From positions 1 through 44,024 of the forward strand of contig CAJTQP010000015.1 in NCBI GenBank assembly GCA_910578575.1: DNA of 44,024 bases, read 5' to 3'. The notes beneath the pieces are model-generated. The model was given only the letters and a program-made list of their open reading frames with translations, had not been told where the DNA came from and searched no databases. Numbering within the stretch: position 1 is the stretch's first letter; every line of letters begins with the position of its first letter. Below, one piece after another: positions 16,009-24,155 of this stretch. A program made the translations under genes and the position numbers. The stretch comes from an uncultured Oscillospiraceae bacterium (lineage in GTDB: Bacteria; Bacillota; Clostridia; Oscillospirales; Oscillospiraceae).

Positions 16009-16482
16009 ATGTATTCCAGTGGTTCCTGGCTGAGTGAAGAGGATGGTTCTATTACGCTGGTCAATGCCTGTTTCACCCTGACGGAGCAGTACCGTATGGT
16101 TCTCTCGGCCGTTGGGCGGGAGCAGCAGCTCTCGGAGAACGAGATGCTGGTGCTGGTCCATTTGGCCATGCACCCGGATGCCCGGACCCAGAAACAGCTC
16201 CAGGGCACCAACCTGCATCTGTCCATTTCCTCCATCTGCCGGATGGTGGAATCCCTGCGCAGGAAGGGCTTTCTCACCACAGAGCTAGACGTGAATGACC
16301 GGCGCTCTTGGATCATCCATCTGGAGGAGCGGGGGAGACAACTGGCGCAACAGTTCCAAATCGCTCTCCACGCCCGCTTGCAGCAGATTTTTGGCACAGT
16401 GCCCAGCTTTGACTTGGATGCCTTTGCCGACACCCTCTCCCGCGCCGCCCAGGCGGTCAGCGCCCAGCCCTTTGCCTGCTGA
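16009..16482 (+). CDS. MarR-family transcriptional regulator
   Basis: The 157-residue protein has a winged-helix core. A helical start is followed by LSENEMLVLVHLAMHP and the recognition region LHLSISSICRMVESLRRKG. The wing is FLTTELDVNDRRSWIIHLEERG, where the NDRRS motif is the family's Asp-x-Arg wing. MarR proteins act as dimers and usually respond to small ligands. GGAGGAGG lies eight bases before the chosen ATG; an in-frame ATG at 15991 has no site. It stands alone between the liv and hydrogenase operons, so either could be a target, without direct evidence. Confidence 0.85.
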   Translation: MYSSGSWLSEEDGSITLVNACFTLTEQYRMVLSAVGREQQLSENEMLVLVHLAMHPDARTQKQLQGTNLHLSISSICRMVESLRRKGFLTTELDVNDRRSWIIHLEERGRQLAQQFQIALHARLQQIFGTVPSFDLDAFADTLSRAAQAVSAQPFAC

Positions 16483-16573
16483 ACCAGGGGCCAGGGGCAC
16501 CAAGGGGCTGCATCGAGATTTATTTTGCCTTCTTTTGCTATTTTCGGCATCATGCGATCCTTTCCTTGCGCAG

Positions 16574-16611
16574 ACCGGGAACTGCCAATTTGCAAGTTGG
16601 TGGCTCCCGGT
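16574..16611. other. Imperfect hairpin in the marR-hydrogenase gap
   Basis: ACCGGGA (16574-16580) pairs with TCCCGGT (16605-16611), with an inner CCAA/TTGG. It lacks an adjacent T-run, so it may be a weak terminator or processing site for marR. I see no gene between 16483 and 16729. Confidence 0.4.
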
Positions 16612-16729
16612 TTGCATGTGTTGCCTAAAAAAGGAAATATTTCGTGGAATTGCTCCTATTTTCTGCGGGATATGTGGCAATCAAATGATTTTCACCTCCG
16701 AGAAAATGGCATTCTGGTCATATTTATAA

Positions 16730-16758
16730 TTGACAAAGTCATGAAGGAAACCTATAAT
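16730..16758 (+). promoter_or_regulatory. Perfect-consensus promoter of the hydrogenase operon
   Basis: TTGACA (16730-16735), exactly 17 bases and TATAAT (16753-16758) form an ideal vegetative promoter. Transcription should start near 16765, giving a leader of about 210 bases. With so strong a promoter, control probably acts after initiation. Confidence 0.9.
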
Positions 16759-16764
16759 AGAATA

Positions 16765-16974
16765 CAGTACGATGGGGCCATTTACAAATTTGAATAGAGT
16801 CCGCCGTCTTTGCCCATAAGTTTGGCGGAGGCTCCATGCTTTTTTATATGGGTGACGAAGGTCCGTATGCCTTCGTGTATACACTGGCGAGATCGTATTT
16901 TGAGCCGCAGTAGGCTCTGAAGACTACTTCCGCAGGGATACATCCATTTGCCTGTGGAAAAAAGGAGGAAAACT
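16765..16974 (+). promoter_or_regulatory. Structured leader of the hydrogenase operon, candidate riboswitch or attenuator
   Basis: Three hairpins are visible. TCCGCC (16800-16805) pairs with GGCGGA (16824-16829), with extra GAG/CTC pairing outside. ACGAAGG (16855-16861) pairs with CCTTCGT (16870-16876). GAGCC (16902-16906) pairs with GGCTC (16913-16917). Six T follow the first stem at 16840-16845. The loop of the first stem contains CCCATA (16813-16818), which can pair with TATGGG (16847-16852) across the T-run as a pseudoknot or anti-terminator. I do not recognise a known riboswitch class. Confidence 0.5.
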
Positions 16975-17517
16975 ATGAACGAAAGACCAGATGCTGTCTG
17001 CCGTACTTGTGGTGCAGACGAAAAGGCTCTGTACGACGCCGTGGCCAATGTCATCGAGCAGTACAGAGAAAAGGAAGGGTCTCTGATCATGGTGCTCCAC
17101 GCAGCCCAGGAGATTTTTGGTTATCTCCCCATGGAGTTGCAGGAGTTCATTGCAGACGGTATGGAGCTTCCCCTGTCTGAGGTCAGCGGAGTTGTGAGTT
17201 TCTACTCGTTCTTCTCCACCCAGAAGCGAGGCAAGCACACCATCCGGATGTGCCAGGGAACCGCTTGCTATGTCCGCGGCGGCAAGAAAGTGGTGGAGGC
17301 CATCCGTCGGGAACTGGACGTGGACGTGGGCGGCACCACAGAGGATGGCCAGTTTACCTTTGAGATCGCCCGCTGTATCGGCGCTTGCGGCCTAGCCCCC
17401 GCCATGATGGTGGACGACGACGTCTACAAGCAGGTGACACCTGCCAAGCTCAGGGGCATCCTGTCCCTGTATGCCGACCCCACTGAGGAAGCATTGGAAG
17501 GAGGTGCTGGAGCATGA
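16975..17517 (+). CDS. hydC: NuoE/HydC-like [2Fe-2S] subunit of NAD(P)-linked hydrogenase
   Basis: The 180-residue thioredoxin-fold protein of the 24-kDa (NuoE) family carries cluster ligands in CQGTACYVRG and CIGACGLAP, the expected 2+2 arrangement. The helical N-terminal half (VLHAAQEIFGYLP) is standard. An extra CRTCG pair sits near the N-terminus. It should pass electrons between the flavin subunit downstream and the hydrogenase. AAGGAGG lies upstream of ATG 16975, and its stop overlaps the next start by ATGA. The symbol follows Thermotoga-type HydABC usage. Confidence 0.9.
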   Translation: MNERPDAVCRTCGADEKALYDAVANVIEQYREKEGSLIMVLHAAQEIFGYLPMELQEFIADGMELPLSEVSGVVSFYSFFSTQKRGKHTIRMCQGTACYVRGGKKVVEAIRRELDVDVGGTTEDGQFTFEIARCIGACGLAPAMMVDDDVYKQVTPAKLRGILSLYADPTEEALEGGAGA

Positions 17518-20500
17518 TTAGAAGTATCGCTGACCTGGAGGTCATGAAAAAGGAATACGAAGAAAAAATGGGCCAGTACAGCCACCTGTGCATGATCTGC
17601 TATGGTACAGGCTGCATGTCCTCCGGCTGTAAGGACGTTCGTGACGCCATGGTGGAAGAGCTGGAAAAAGCCGGCTTGACCGACCAGGTGGCCGTCATCG
17701 AGCGTGGATGTATGGGCACCTGTGCCGTGGGCCCCGTGGTGTACATCCTGCCGGACGAGACCTATTATACTGAGATGACCCCCGAACGGGTGAAGGACGT
17801 GGTGCAGAAGCACTTCATCGGCGGTGAGCCGGTGCTGGACTACACCTTCTATGACAGCATCCAGCGCAAGCGGGTGTCCAACATCCATGAGGTGGCCTTC
17901 TTCCGGGATCAGGTCCGCATCGCCCTGCGCAACTGCGGCCTCATCGACGTCAACTGCATCAACAGCTACGTGGCCAAGGACGGCTATCTGGCCCTGGCCC
18001 GGATCCTGGAAAAGGGCGACCGTGCCCAGGTGGTCAACGAGATGAAGCGCTCCTGCCTGCGTGGCCGTGGCGGCGCTGGCTTCCCCACTGGCGTGAAGTG
18101 GGAGGCGGCTGCCCGTGAGCCCGGCGAGGAGAAGTACATCATTTGTAACGCCGACGAGGGCGACCCCGGTGCCTTTATGGACCGCTCCGTCTTTGAAGGC
18201 GACCCCCACAGCGTCATTGAGGGTATGCTCATCGGCGGTTACGCCATCGGCGCCCAGCACGGCGTTGTGTATATCCGTGCCGAGTACCCCATCGCCGTGG
18301 AGCGTTTGAAGGCAGCCCTGGAGATGGCCCGTGAAGAGGGCCTGTTGGGCGAGGACATCCTAGGCTCCGGCTTTAACTTCGATATCGAGATCCGCATTGG
18401 CGCAGGCGCCTTCGTCTGCGGCGAGGAGACGGCGCTGATGGCCTCCGTGGAAGGCCAGCGGGGCGAGCCCCGGCAGAAGCCGCCCTTCCCCTTCCAGAGC
18501 GGCCTCTTTGGCAAGCCCACCATCATCAACAACGTGGAAACCCTGGCCACCGTGCCTGCCATCATGCTCAATGGCGCGGACTGGTTCCGCCAGTTTGGTA
18601 CGGAAAAGAGCCCCGGCACCAAGGTGTTCGCCCTCTCCGGCAACATCGTCAACACCGGCCTGGTGGAGGTGCCCATGGGCACGCCTCTCTCCGAGGTGAT
18701 CTACTCCATCGGCGGCGGCATCCCCAACGGGAAGAAGTTCAAGTCCGCCCAGACCGGTGGCCCCTCCGGTGGCTGTATCACCGCAGAGAACATCAACACG
18801 CCTCTGGACTATGAGTCCCTGGCAGCCTTGGGCTCCATCGTGGGCTCCGGCGGCCTCATCGTTATGGACGAGGACACCTGCATGGTGGACACCGCCCGCT
18901 TCTACCTGGACTTCATCCAGGAGGAATCCTGCGGCAAATGTACCGCCTGCCGTGTGGGCACCAAGCGGATGCTGGAGATTTTGAACCGCATCGTGGCCGG
19001 AGAAGGCCAGCCCAGAGACATCGAGACCCTGGAGCACCTGGGCAAGATCATCCAGGACACCGCCATGTGCGGCCTGGGCCAGACAGCCCCCAACCCCGTG
19101 CTCTCCACCCTGAAATATTTCCGTGCGGAGTATGTGGAGCACATCGTAGAGAAGTACTGCACAGCCGGCGTCTGTAGCGACCTGGTGTCCAGCCCCTGCG
19201 AGAACACATGTCCCGCCGGCATCAATATCCCCGGTTACATGAGCTTGATCGCCACCGGCGATTATATGGGCGCTGCCCGGATCATGCTGCGGGATAACCC
19301 CTTCTCCGGCATCTGCGGCCGTGTGTGTACGCACCCCTGTGAGGAGCGCTGCCGCCGCGGCACTGTGGATGAGGCCATGAACATCTGCGAGCTGAAGCGT
19401 TTCGCCACCGACTGGGCATACGCCCATGGCTTCCCCTCCGACGAGGACCTGAAGCCTGTGGCCCAGCTGGACAAGAAGGTGGCCATCGTGGGCTCTGGCC
19501 CCGCCGGCCTGACCTGTGCCTACTACCTGGCCCGTCTGGGCTATCAGGTGGACGTGTACGAAGCCGAGGACCGCTTGGGCGGCATCATGACCATCGGCAT
19601 CCCCGATTACCGTCTGCCTCTGGATATCATTGAGCGGGAGATCAAGAACATTGAGCGCACCGGCGTGAACATGATCTTGAACACCAAGATCGGTGTGGAC
19701 CTCTCCTTCAAGTCCCTGCAAAAGAATTACGATGCCATCTTCCTTGCCATCGGCGCCCAGAAGACCCTGAGCCTGGGCATCCCCGGCGAGCGTCTCAACG
19801 GCATTGTCAACGGCCTGGACTTCTTGAAGCGGGTGATCATGAAGCGGGACCTGGACTTCACCGGCAAGAAGGTGGCCGTCATCGGCGGCGGCAACACCGC
19901 CATCGACTCCGCCCGTACCGCCGTGCGTCTGGGTGCCAAGGAAGTGGTCATCCTCTACCGCCGTGCCGAAGAGGATATGCCCGCAGATAGGGTGGAGATC
20001 GAGGACGCCATCGAGGAAGGTGTCACCATCCGCACCCTGGCCAACCCCATCGAGTTCATCGGCACCAACGGCCACCTCACCAGCATCTGCATCATGAAGC
20101 AGAAGTTGGGCCAGTTCGACAGCTCCGGGCGCCGGAAGGCCTCTCCCAGCGGCGAGAGCTATGTGGAGGAGTTCGACGTGGCCATCCCCGCCATCTCCCA
20201 GACCCCGGATACCAAATTCATTCGCGGCACCGTCAACTTGGACGGCGACCGTATCATCGCAGACCAGTACAACCAGGCGACATCGGTTCCCGGCGTGTTC
20301 GTGGGCGGTGACGCTCACCGCGGCCCCAAGGATATCGTCCATGCGGTCTATGAGGCCAAGGTGGCCGCTGCCGGCATCGACAAATACCTGGGCGGTACCG
20401 GCGAACTGGCCAAGGGCTTCGAGCAGGAGATCACCGATTATCATATCGAGGGCGATATTATCCCCCACGACCGCTTCCTCACCCGCCGTATGGATGCGGA

Positions 20501-20597
20501 GCAGGCCAAAGCGAACTTCTGGGAACGGAACCTTGGTATGCATGAGCTGGATGCCCGTGCTGAGGCCAGCCGTTGCCTGCGCTGTGACAGGAGGTAA
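17514..20597 (+). CDS. hydB: NuoF/HydB-like flavoprotein fused to a GltD/NfnB-like NADPH-FAD module
   Basis: This 1027-residue fusion has several parts. Residues about 20-75 form a thioredoxin-like [2Fe-2S] domain (Cys in MICYGTGC, RGCMGTC). About 130-540 is the NuoF core, with FMN/NADH site RGRGGAGFPTGVKW, CNADEGDPGA and the [4Fe-4S] motif ESCGKCTACRVG plus a later Cys. The double-ferredoxin tail usual in HydB is absent. Instead, from about residue 560, a Cys-rich CENTCPAG...CGRVCTHPCEERC domain follows. After it come FAD Rossmann GSGPAGLTCAYYLARLG (about 660) and NAD(P) Rossmann GGGNTAIDSARTAVRLGA (about 791). LYRRAEEDMPA nearby suggests NADPH. It probably oxidises or reduces both NAD(H) and NADP(H) within one bifurcating complex. 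Confidence 0.88.
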   Translation: MIRSIADLEVMKKEYEEKMGQYSHLCMICYGTGCMSSGCKDVRDAMVEELEKAGLTDQVAVIERGCMGTCAVGPVVYILPDETYYTEMTPERVKDVVQKHFIGGEPVLDYTFYDSIQRKRVSNIHEVAFFRDQVRIALRNCGLIDVNCINSYVAKDGYLALARILEKGDRAQVVNEMKRSCLRGRGGAGFPTGVKWEAAAREPGEEKYIICNADEGDPGAFMDRSVFEGDPHSVIEGMLIGGYAIGAQHGVVYIRAEYPIAVERLKAALEMAREEGLLGEDILGSGFNFDIEIRIGAGAFVCGEETALMASVEGQRGEPRQKPPFPFQSGLFGKPTIINNVETLATVPAIMLNGADWFRQFGTEKSPGTKVFALSGNIVNTGLVEVPMGTPLSEVIYSIGGGIPNGKKFKSAQTGGPSGGCITAENINTPLDYESLAALGSIVGSGGLIVMDEDTCMVDTARFYLDFIQEESCGKCTACRVGTKRMLEILNRIVAGEGQPRDIETLEHLGKIIQDTAMCGLGQTAPNPVLSTLKYFRAEYVEHIVEKYCTAGVCSDLVSSPCENTCPAGINIPGYMSLIATGDYMGAARIMLRDNPFSGICGRVCTHPCEERCRRGTVDEAMNICELKRFATDWAYAHGFPSDEDLKPVAQLDKKVAIVGSGPAGLTCAYYLARLGYQVDVYEAEDRLGGIMTIGIPDYRLPLDIIEREIKNIERTGVNMILNTKIGVDLSFKSLQKNYDAIFLAIGAQKTLSLGIPGERLNGIVNGLDFLKRVIMKRDLDFTGKKVAVIGGGNTAIDSARTAVRLGAKEVVILYRRAEEDMPADRVEIEDAIEEGVTIRTLANPIEFIGTNGHLTSICIMKQKLGQFDSSGRRKASPSGESYVEEFDVAIPAISQTPDTKFIRGTVNLDGDRIIADQYNQATSVPGVFVGGDAHRGPKDIVHAVYEAKVAAAGIDKYLGGTGELAKGFEQEITDYHIEGDIIPHDRFLTRRMDAEQAKANFWERNLGMHELDARAEASRCLRCDRR

Positions 20598-20602
20598 GAA
20601 CT

Positions 20603-22420
20603 ATGGCAGATATCAAACTAACGATCAACGGGAAGGAATGTGTTGCGCCGGAAGGTAGCACCATTTTGCAGGCCGCAGAGCGCAACGGCATCCACATCCC
20701 GAAGCTGTGCTACCTGGAAGGGGTCCACAAGTACGGCGCCTGCCGCATCTGTGTGGTGGAGCAGTTGAGCCCCCCGGCAAAGAACCTGCAAGCCTCCTGC
20801 ATGGTCGAGGCCAGAGACGGCATGGTCATCGAGACCAACAGCGAGCGCGCCCAGGAGGGCCGCCGGGCCATGTATGAGCTGCTCCTCTCCAACCATGACA
20901 AAAAGTGCCTCACCTGCGTGCGGAACCAGGACTGCGAGTTCCAGGCCCTGGGCCGGGAGCTGGGCGTGGAGGATTCCCCCTACGAGGGGGAGCGGGAGCT
21001 GCGTCCCATCGACATCAGCGAGTCCATCACCAGAGATCCCAACAAGTGTATTCTCTGCCGCCGCTGCGTGAGCGTGTGTAAGAATATCCAGACCACCGCT
21101 GTCCTGACGGCGGAGAACCGCGGCTTCCAGACCGTGATCACCCCGGCCTTCGGCCTGCCCCTGGGCAACACCTCCTGCGCCTTCTGCGGCCAGTGCGTGG
21201 TGGTATGTCCTGTGGGCGCCCTGAAGGAGACCAGCCATCGGGACAGAGTCCTGAATGCTCTCCGGGATCCCAACAAGCATGTCATTGTCCAGCCGGCCCC
21301 CGCTGTCCGCGTGGGCATTGGCGAGTGCTTCGGCCTCCCCGCCGGGACTTGCGAGACCGGCAAGCTGGCCGCCGCCCTGCGCCTTTTGGGCTTCGACGAT
21401 GTGTTTGACACCAACTGGGGTGCCGACCTGACCATCATGGAGGAGGGCACTGAGTTCCTGAACCGTCTCCGGTCTGTGGTCAGCGGTGGCAGTGCCGTGC
21501 TGCCCATGATGACCTCCTGCTCTCCCGGTTGGGTGCAGTACATTGAGCACTACTTCCCCGATGAGCTGGACCACCTCTCCACCTGCAAGTCCCCCCATGA
21601 GATGTTCGGCGCAGTGGCCAAGAGCTACTATGCCAAGAAGATCGGGAAAAAGCCGGAGGACATCTATGTGGTCTCCATCATGCCCTGTACCGCCAAAAAG
21701 ACAGAGTGTGCCCGCCCGGAGATGTGCAACGACGGCGTACCCAACGTGGACGCGGTGCTCACCACCCGCGAGCTGGCAGACCTCATCAAGATCATGGGCA
21801 TTGACTTCCTCTCCCTGCCCGACGAGGAGTTCGACGCCCCCCTGGGCCTCTCCAGCGGCGCGGCGGATATCTTCGGCGTCACCGGCGGCGTGATGGAAGC
21901 GGCTCTGCGTACCGTGTATGAGATCATCACCGGCCGTGAGCTGCCCTTCCCCAACCTCCACGTTTCCCCCATCGTAGGCCTGGAGCAGGTCCGCGAGGCG
22001 ACCATCGTCCTGGAGGACGTGAAGCCGGAGTGGAAGGCAGCAGAGGGCATGGAAGTGAAGATCGCTGTTACCAGCGGCTTTGCCGGTGCCCGGAAGCTGA
22101 TGAACCAGGTGGCCGATGGGACCTCCCCCTATCACTTCATCGAGGTCATGGGTTGCCCCGGCGGCTGCATCACCGGCGGCGGCCAGCCCCGGCCCAAGGA
22201 GAACATCGACATCGTCCGTCAGAAGCGGTCCGATGCCATCTATGGTGAGGACGAGCGCAAGAAGCTGCGTAAGTCCCACGAGAACCCCTCTCTGATGGAG
22301 TTCTACGAGGAGTGGGGCGCCCCCGGCGGACACGCCTCCCACGAGTATCTCCATACTACCTATACCAAGCGGGGTAAGTATAACGAGCTCACCGATCAGA
22401 ATTACGTGATCAATAAGTAA
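20603..22420 (+). CDS. hydA: [FeFe]-hydrogenase catalytic subunit, group A modular type
   Basis: The 605-residue enzyme interconverts H2 with protons and electrons. From the N-terminus there is a [2Fe-2S] domain (CYLEGVHKYGACRIC...C), a His-ligated [4Fe-4S] site (HDKKCLTCVRNQDC) and two [4Fe-4S] motifs (CILCRRCVSVC, CAFCGQCVVVCPVG). The H-cluster motifs follow: L1 TSCSPGW, L2 MPCTAKKTE and L3 EVMGCPGGCITGGGQP. The small-subunit-like C-terminus has KLRKSHENPSLMEFY. L1 has Ser where many enzymes have a second Cys. AGGAGG precedes the ATG, five bases after the fusion gene. HydE/F/G maturases are not in this window. Confidence 0.95.
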   Translation: MADIKLTINGKECVAPEGSTILQAAERNGIHIPKLCYLEGVHKYGACRICVVEQLSPPAKNLQASCMVEARDGMVIETNSERAQEGRRAMYELLLSNHDKKCLTCVRNQDCEFQALGRELGVEDSPYEGERELRPIDISESITRDPNKCILCRRCVSVCKNIQTTAVLTAENRGFQTVITPAFGLPLGNTSCAFCGQCVVVCPVGALKETSHRDRVLNALRDPNKHVIVQPAPAVRVGIGECFGLPAGTCETGKLAAALRLLGFDDVFDTNWGADLTIMEEGTEFLNRLRSVVSGGSAVLPMMTSCSPGWVQYIEHYFPDELDHLSTCKSPHEMFGAVAKSYYAKKIGKKPEDIYVVSIMPCTAKKTECARPEMCNDGVPNVDAVLTTRELADLIKIMGIDFLSLPDEEFDAPLGLSSGAADIFGVTGGVMEAALRTVYEIITGRELPFPNLHVSPIVGLEQVREATIVLEDVKPEWKAAEGMEVKIAVTSGFAGARKLMNQVADGTSPYHFIEVMGCPGGCITGGGQPRPKENIDIVRQKRSDAIYGEDERKKLRKSHENPSLMEFYEEWGAPGGHASHEYLHTTYTKRGKYNELTDQNYVINK

Positions 22421-22433
22421 AGCGCATACAACA

Positions 22434-22467
22434 GGGCCCCGGCGAAGGAAATCCTTCGCCGGGGCCC
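22434..22467 (+). terminator. Hairpin ending the hydrogenase operon
   Basis: A 16-bp perfect stem (22434-22449 with 22452-22467) has a two-base apparent loop and can extend through GCATACAA/TTGCGTGTATG. T-rich sequence is poor, but stem strength and the position between convergent genes support termination, perhaps on both strands. Confidence 0.75.
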
Positions 22468-22484
22468 TTGCGTGTATGGGTGGC

Positions 22485-23249
22485 TTAAAGAAAGAGTTGG
22501 AATAGCGTTTTGGCCCAGGAGAGGGCAGCGGGGACGTTGGCATCTAACAGAGTTTTCACCGTTGCGCACTCTGCACTGCTCAGATGCCCAAGGCTTTGGT
22601 AAAGACTGCCTGTGGCCTGGCTTTTGCCGACGGCCACCATGGCAGAGGCATAGTCCCCAATGGCAGCATACTTTCCCAGAGCAACGGCCCCAGCGGAAAG
22701 CCCACCGGCGGCAATGGACCCCAGGGCGAAACAGCCAAGGCTGAGGGAACCCACCGCCAGGATGCCGATAGAAAAGCAACCCACAGACAATAGGCCCAGG
22801 GAGAGTACTCCAAAAGAGAACAGACCCAGGGAGAGAAGGCCAAAGGAAAGCAAGCCCGTGGCACACATTCCGATGGCAATGACCCCGCGGGCCCGCATTC
22901 CAATGGCTACCACAGCGGTGACATTTTGCCCCACCGCCCAGAGCGGCAGACCAAACAGTGTTCGCGTACTTTTTCGATCCTTCCATTCCCTGGTCCTGAC
23001 GGTAGGGGCAGGGGAGGGGGGAGCGCTTGTCCAGGGACTGTCCTCTTGGAGAGCTCCATCCTTGAGTAGGTAGTCCAGGGAGCAGTGGAACAGCTCGCTA
23101 AGACGGATCAATTTGTCCGTTTCCGGATACGTGATATCACTCTCCCACTTGCTGATAGACTGCCGGGAGACAGCGAGAATCTCCGCTAGTTGCTCCTGGG
23201 TGTAGTTGTTTTCTTTTCGAGCCTTGGATAGCTTTTCACCAAATGTCAT
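22485..23249 (-). CDS. HTH (XRE) protein with 16-fold glycine pentad repeat
   Basis: Residues 1-62 of this 254-residue protein form a clear Cro/CI helix-turn-helix (YTQEQLAEILAVSRQSISKWE). A Pro/Ser linker (70-95) follows. From residue 117 to 192 a glycine recurs every five residues without a break, 16 times. The unit is roughly G-x-[L/F]-[S/A]-[L/F/V/I], for example GLLSFGLLSLGLFSF. The period matches pentapeptide-repeat quadrilateral beta-helices, but the usual Asp/Asn is missing and the surface would be very hydrophobic. Membrane association or self-assembly is possible. It may be a DNA-binding sensor. The function is unknown. Confidence 0.8.
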   Translation of the reverse strand: MTFGEKLSKARKENNYTQEQLAEILAVSRQSISKWESDITYPETDKLIRLSELFHCSLDYLLKDGALQEDSPWTSAPPSPAPTVRTREWKDRKSTRTLFGLPLWAVGQNVTAVVAIGMRARGVIAIGMCATGLLSFGLLSLGLFSFGVLSLGLLSVGCFSIGILAVGSLSLGCFALGSIAAGGLSAGAVALGKYAAIGDYASAMVAVGKSQATGSLYQSLGHLSSAECATVKTLLDANVPAALSWAKTLFQLFL

Positions 23250-23284
23250 GCGATGACCTCCATTTGATCCTTTTCACTGTGGTG

Positions 23285-23313
23285 ATTATACCTGCCCCAG
23301 GGCAAAATGACCA
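23285..23313 (-). promoter_or_regulatory. Probable promoter of the pentad-repeat HTH gene
   Basis: On the minus strand, TGGTCA (23308-23313), a 17-bp spacer and TATAAT (23285-23290) lie 35 bases before the ATG. Confidence 0.5.
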
Positions 23314-23354
23314 GCATGTTTCGCGTTCCAAATGTAAACTACAGGTTGCGCAGG

Positions 23355-23390
23355 AAAAACGGCAGCAGACAAAACCGCCTGCTGCCGTTT
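23355..23390 (-). terminator. Terminator of the ylxM-trmD operon
   Basis: On the minus strand, AAACGGCAGCAG and its complement (23379-23390 with 23357-23368) form a 12-bp stem followed by TTTTT. The stem begins within the trmD stop codon. Confidence 0.9.
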
Positions 23391-24150
23391 AGTTCTCTTC
23401 TTCCTCCGCCTCCAGCTCCCGCAGCAGCTTTTGATCTGCCTTGGAGCTCAGGTCCAGAGCAGCGTACATATCCGGCCGCCGCTCTCGCGTGCGCAGAATG
23501 GCCTGCTTTCGCCGCCACTTGGCCACGTTGGCGTGGTGCCCGGAGAGGAGGATGGGAGGCACTGCCCGCTCATGCCAGACTTCCGGCCGGGAGTATTGGG
23601 GGTACTCCAAGAGCCCGTCCCAGTGGCTCTCATCGGTGAAACACTCCGGGTCCGAGAGCACGCCGGGGACCAGACGGCACACGGCATCTGCCAGGGCCAT
23701 GGCGGGAATTTCCCCACCGGTGAGCACAAAGTCCCCCAGGGAGATCTCCTCATCCACGCACTCGTCGATGAAACGCTGGTCGATGCCCTCATAATGGCCG
23801 CAGACCAGAATGAGGCTGTTATACTCCCGCTGCAAGCGCTTGGCGTCCGCCTGCTTGAACACCGTCCCGGCAGGGGAGAGGTAGATGGTGTGGATGGGTC
23901 CACCGGCTTCGTCACAGATGTGCTTCCAGCAGTGGTACAGGGGGTCAGCCTGCATCACCGCACCATGGCCGCCGCCGTAGGGGTAGTCGTCCACCTGCCG
24001 CTGCTTGTTGCGGGTGTAGTCCCGGATCTGGTGGCAGTCGATACGGATGATGTTCCGCTCCTGGGCCCGGCCCAGGATGGATTCACAGAGCATGTCCCCC
24101 ACCACGTCGGGGAATAGGGTCATGATGTGGATGTGATAGAGAAAGTCCAT
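23389..24150 (-). CDS. trmD: tRNA (guanine-37-N1)-methyltransferase
   Basis: The 253-residue SPOUT-fold enzyme methylates G37 of tRNAs reading CNN codons and prevents frameshifting. Family motifs are IMTLFPDVVGDML near the start, VDDYPYGGGHGAVMQ, LVCGHYEGIDQRF and the knot region ISLGDFVLTGGEIPAMALADA. The segment SHWDGLLEYPQYSRPEVW is also characteristic. It follows rimM by five bases and ends the operon. The start is ATG 24150; a start a few codons later is possible. Confidence 0.95.
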   Translation of the reverse strand: MDFLYHIHIMTLFPDVVGDMLCESILGRAQERNIIRIDCHQIRDYTRNKQRQVDDYPYGGGHGAVMQADPLYHCWKHICDEAGGPIHTIYLSPAGTVFKQADAKRLQREYNSLILVCGHYEGIDQRFIDECVDEEISLGDFVLTGGEIPAMALADAVCRLVPGVLSDPECFTDESHWDGLLEYPQYSRPEVWHERAVPPILLSGHHANVAKWRRKQAILRTRERRPDMYAALDLSSKADQKLLRELEAEEEEN

Positions 24151-24155
24151 GGCCT

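Noticed and set aside
18360..20543. Long minus-strand open frame (727 codons) opposite the hydB fusion
   Set aside because: It is a shadow of a high-GC gene: its sequence is low-complexity Gly/His/Val/Asp-rich, matches no fold I know, and the plus strand has clear cofactor motifs.
20618..22543. Long minus-strand open frame (641 codons) opposite hydA
   Set aside because: Same cause: the plus strand carries all H-cluster and ferredoxin motifs in order.
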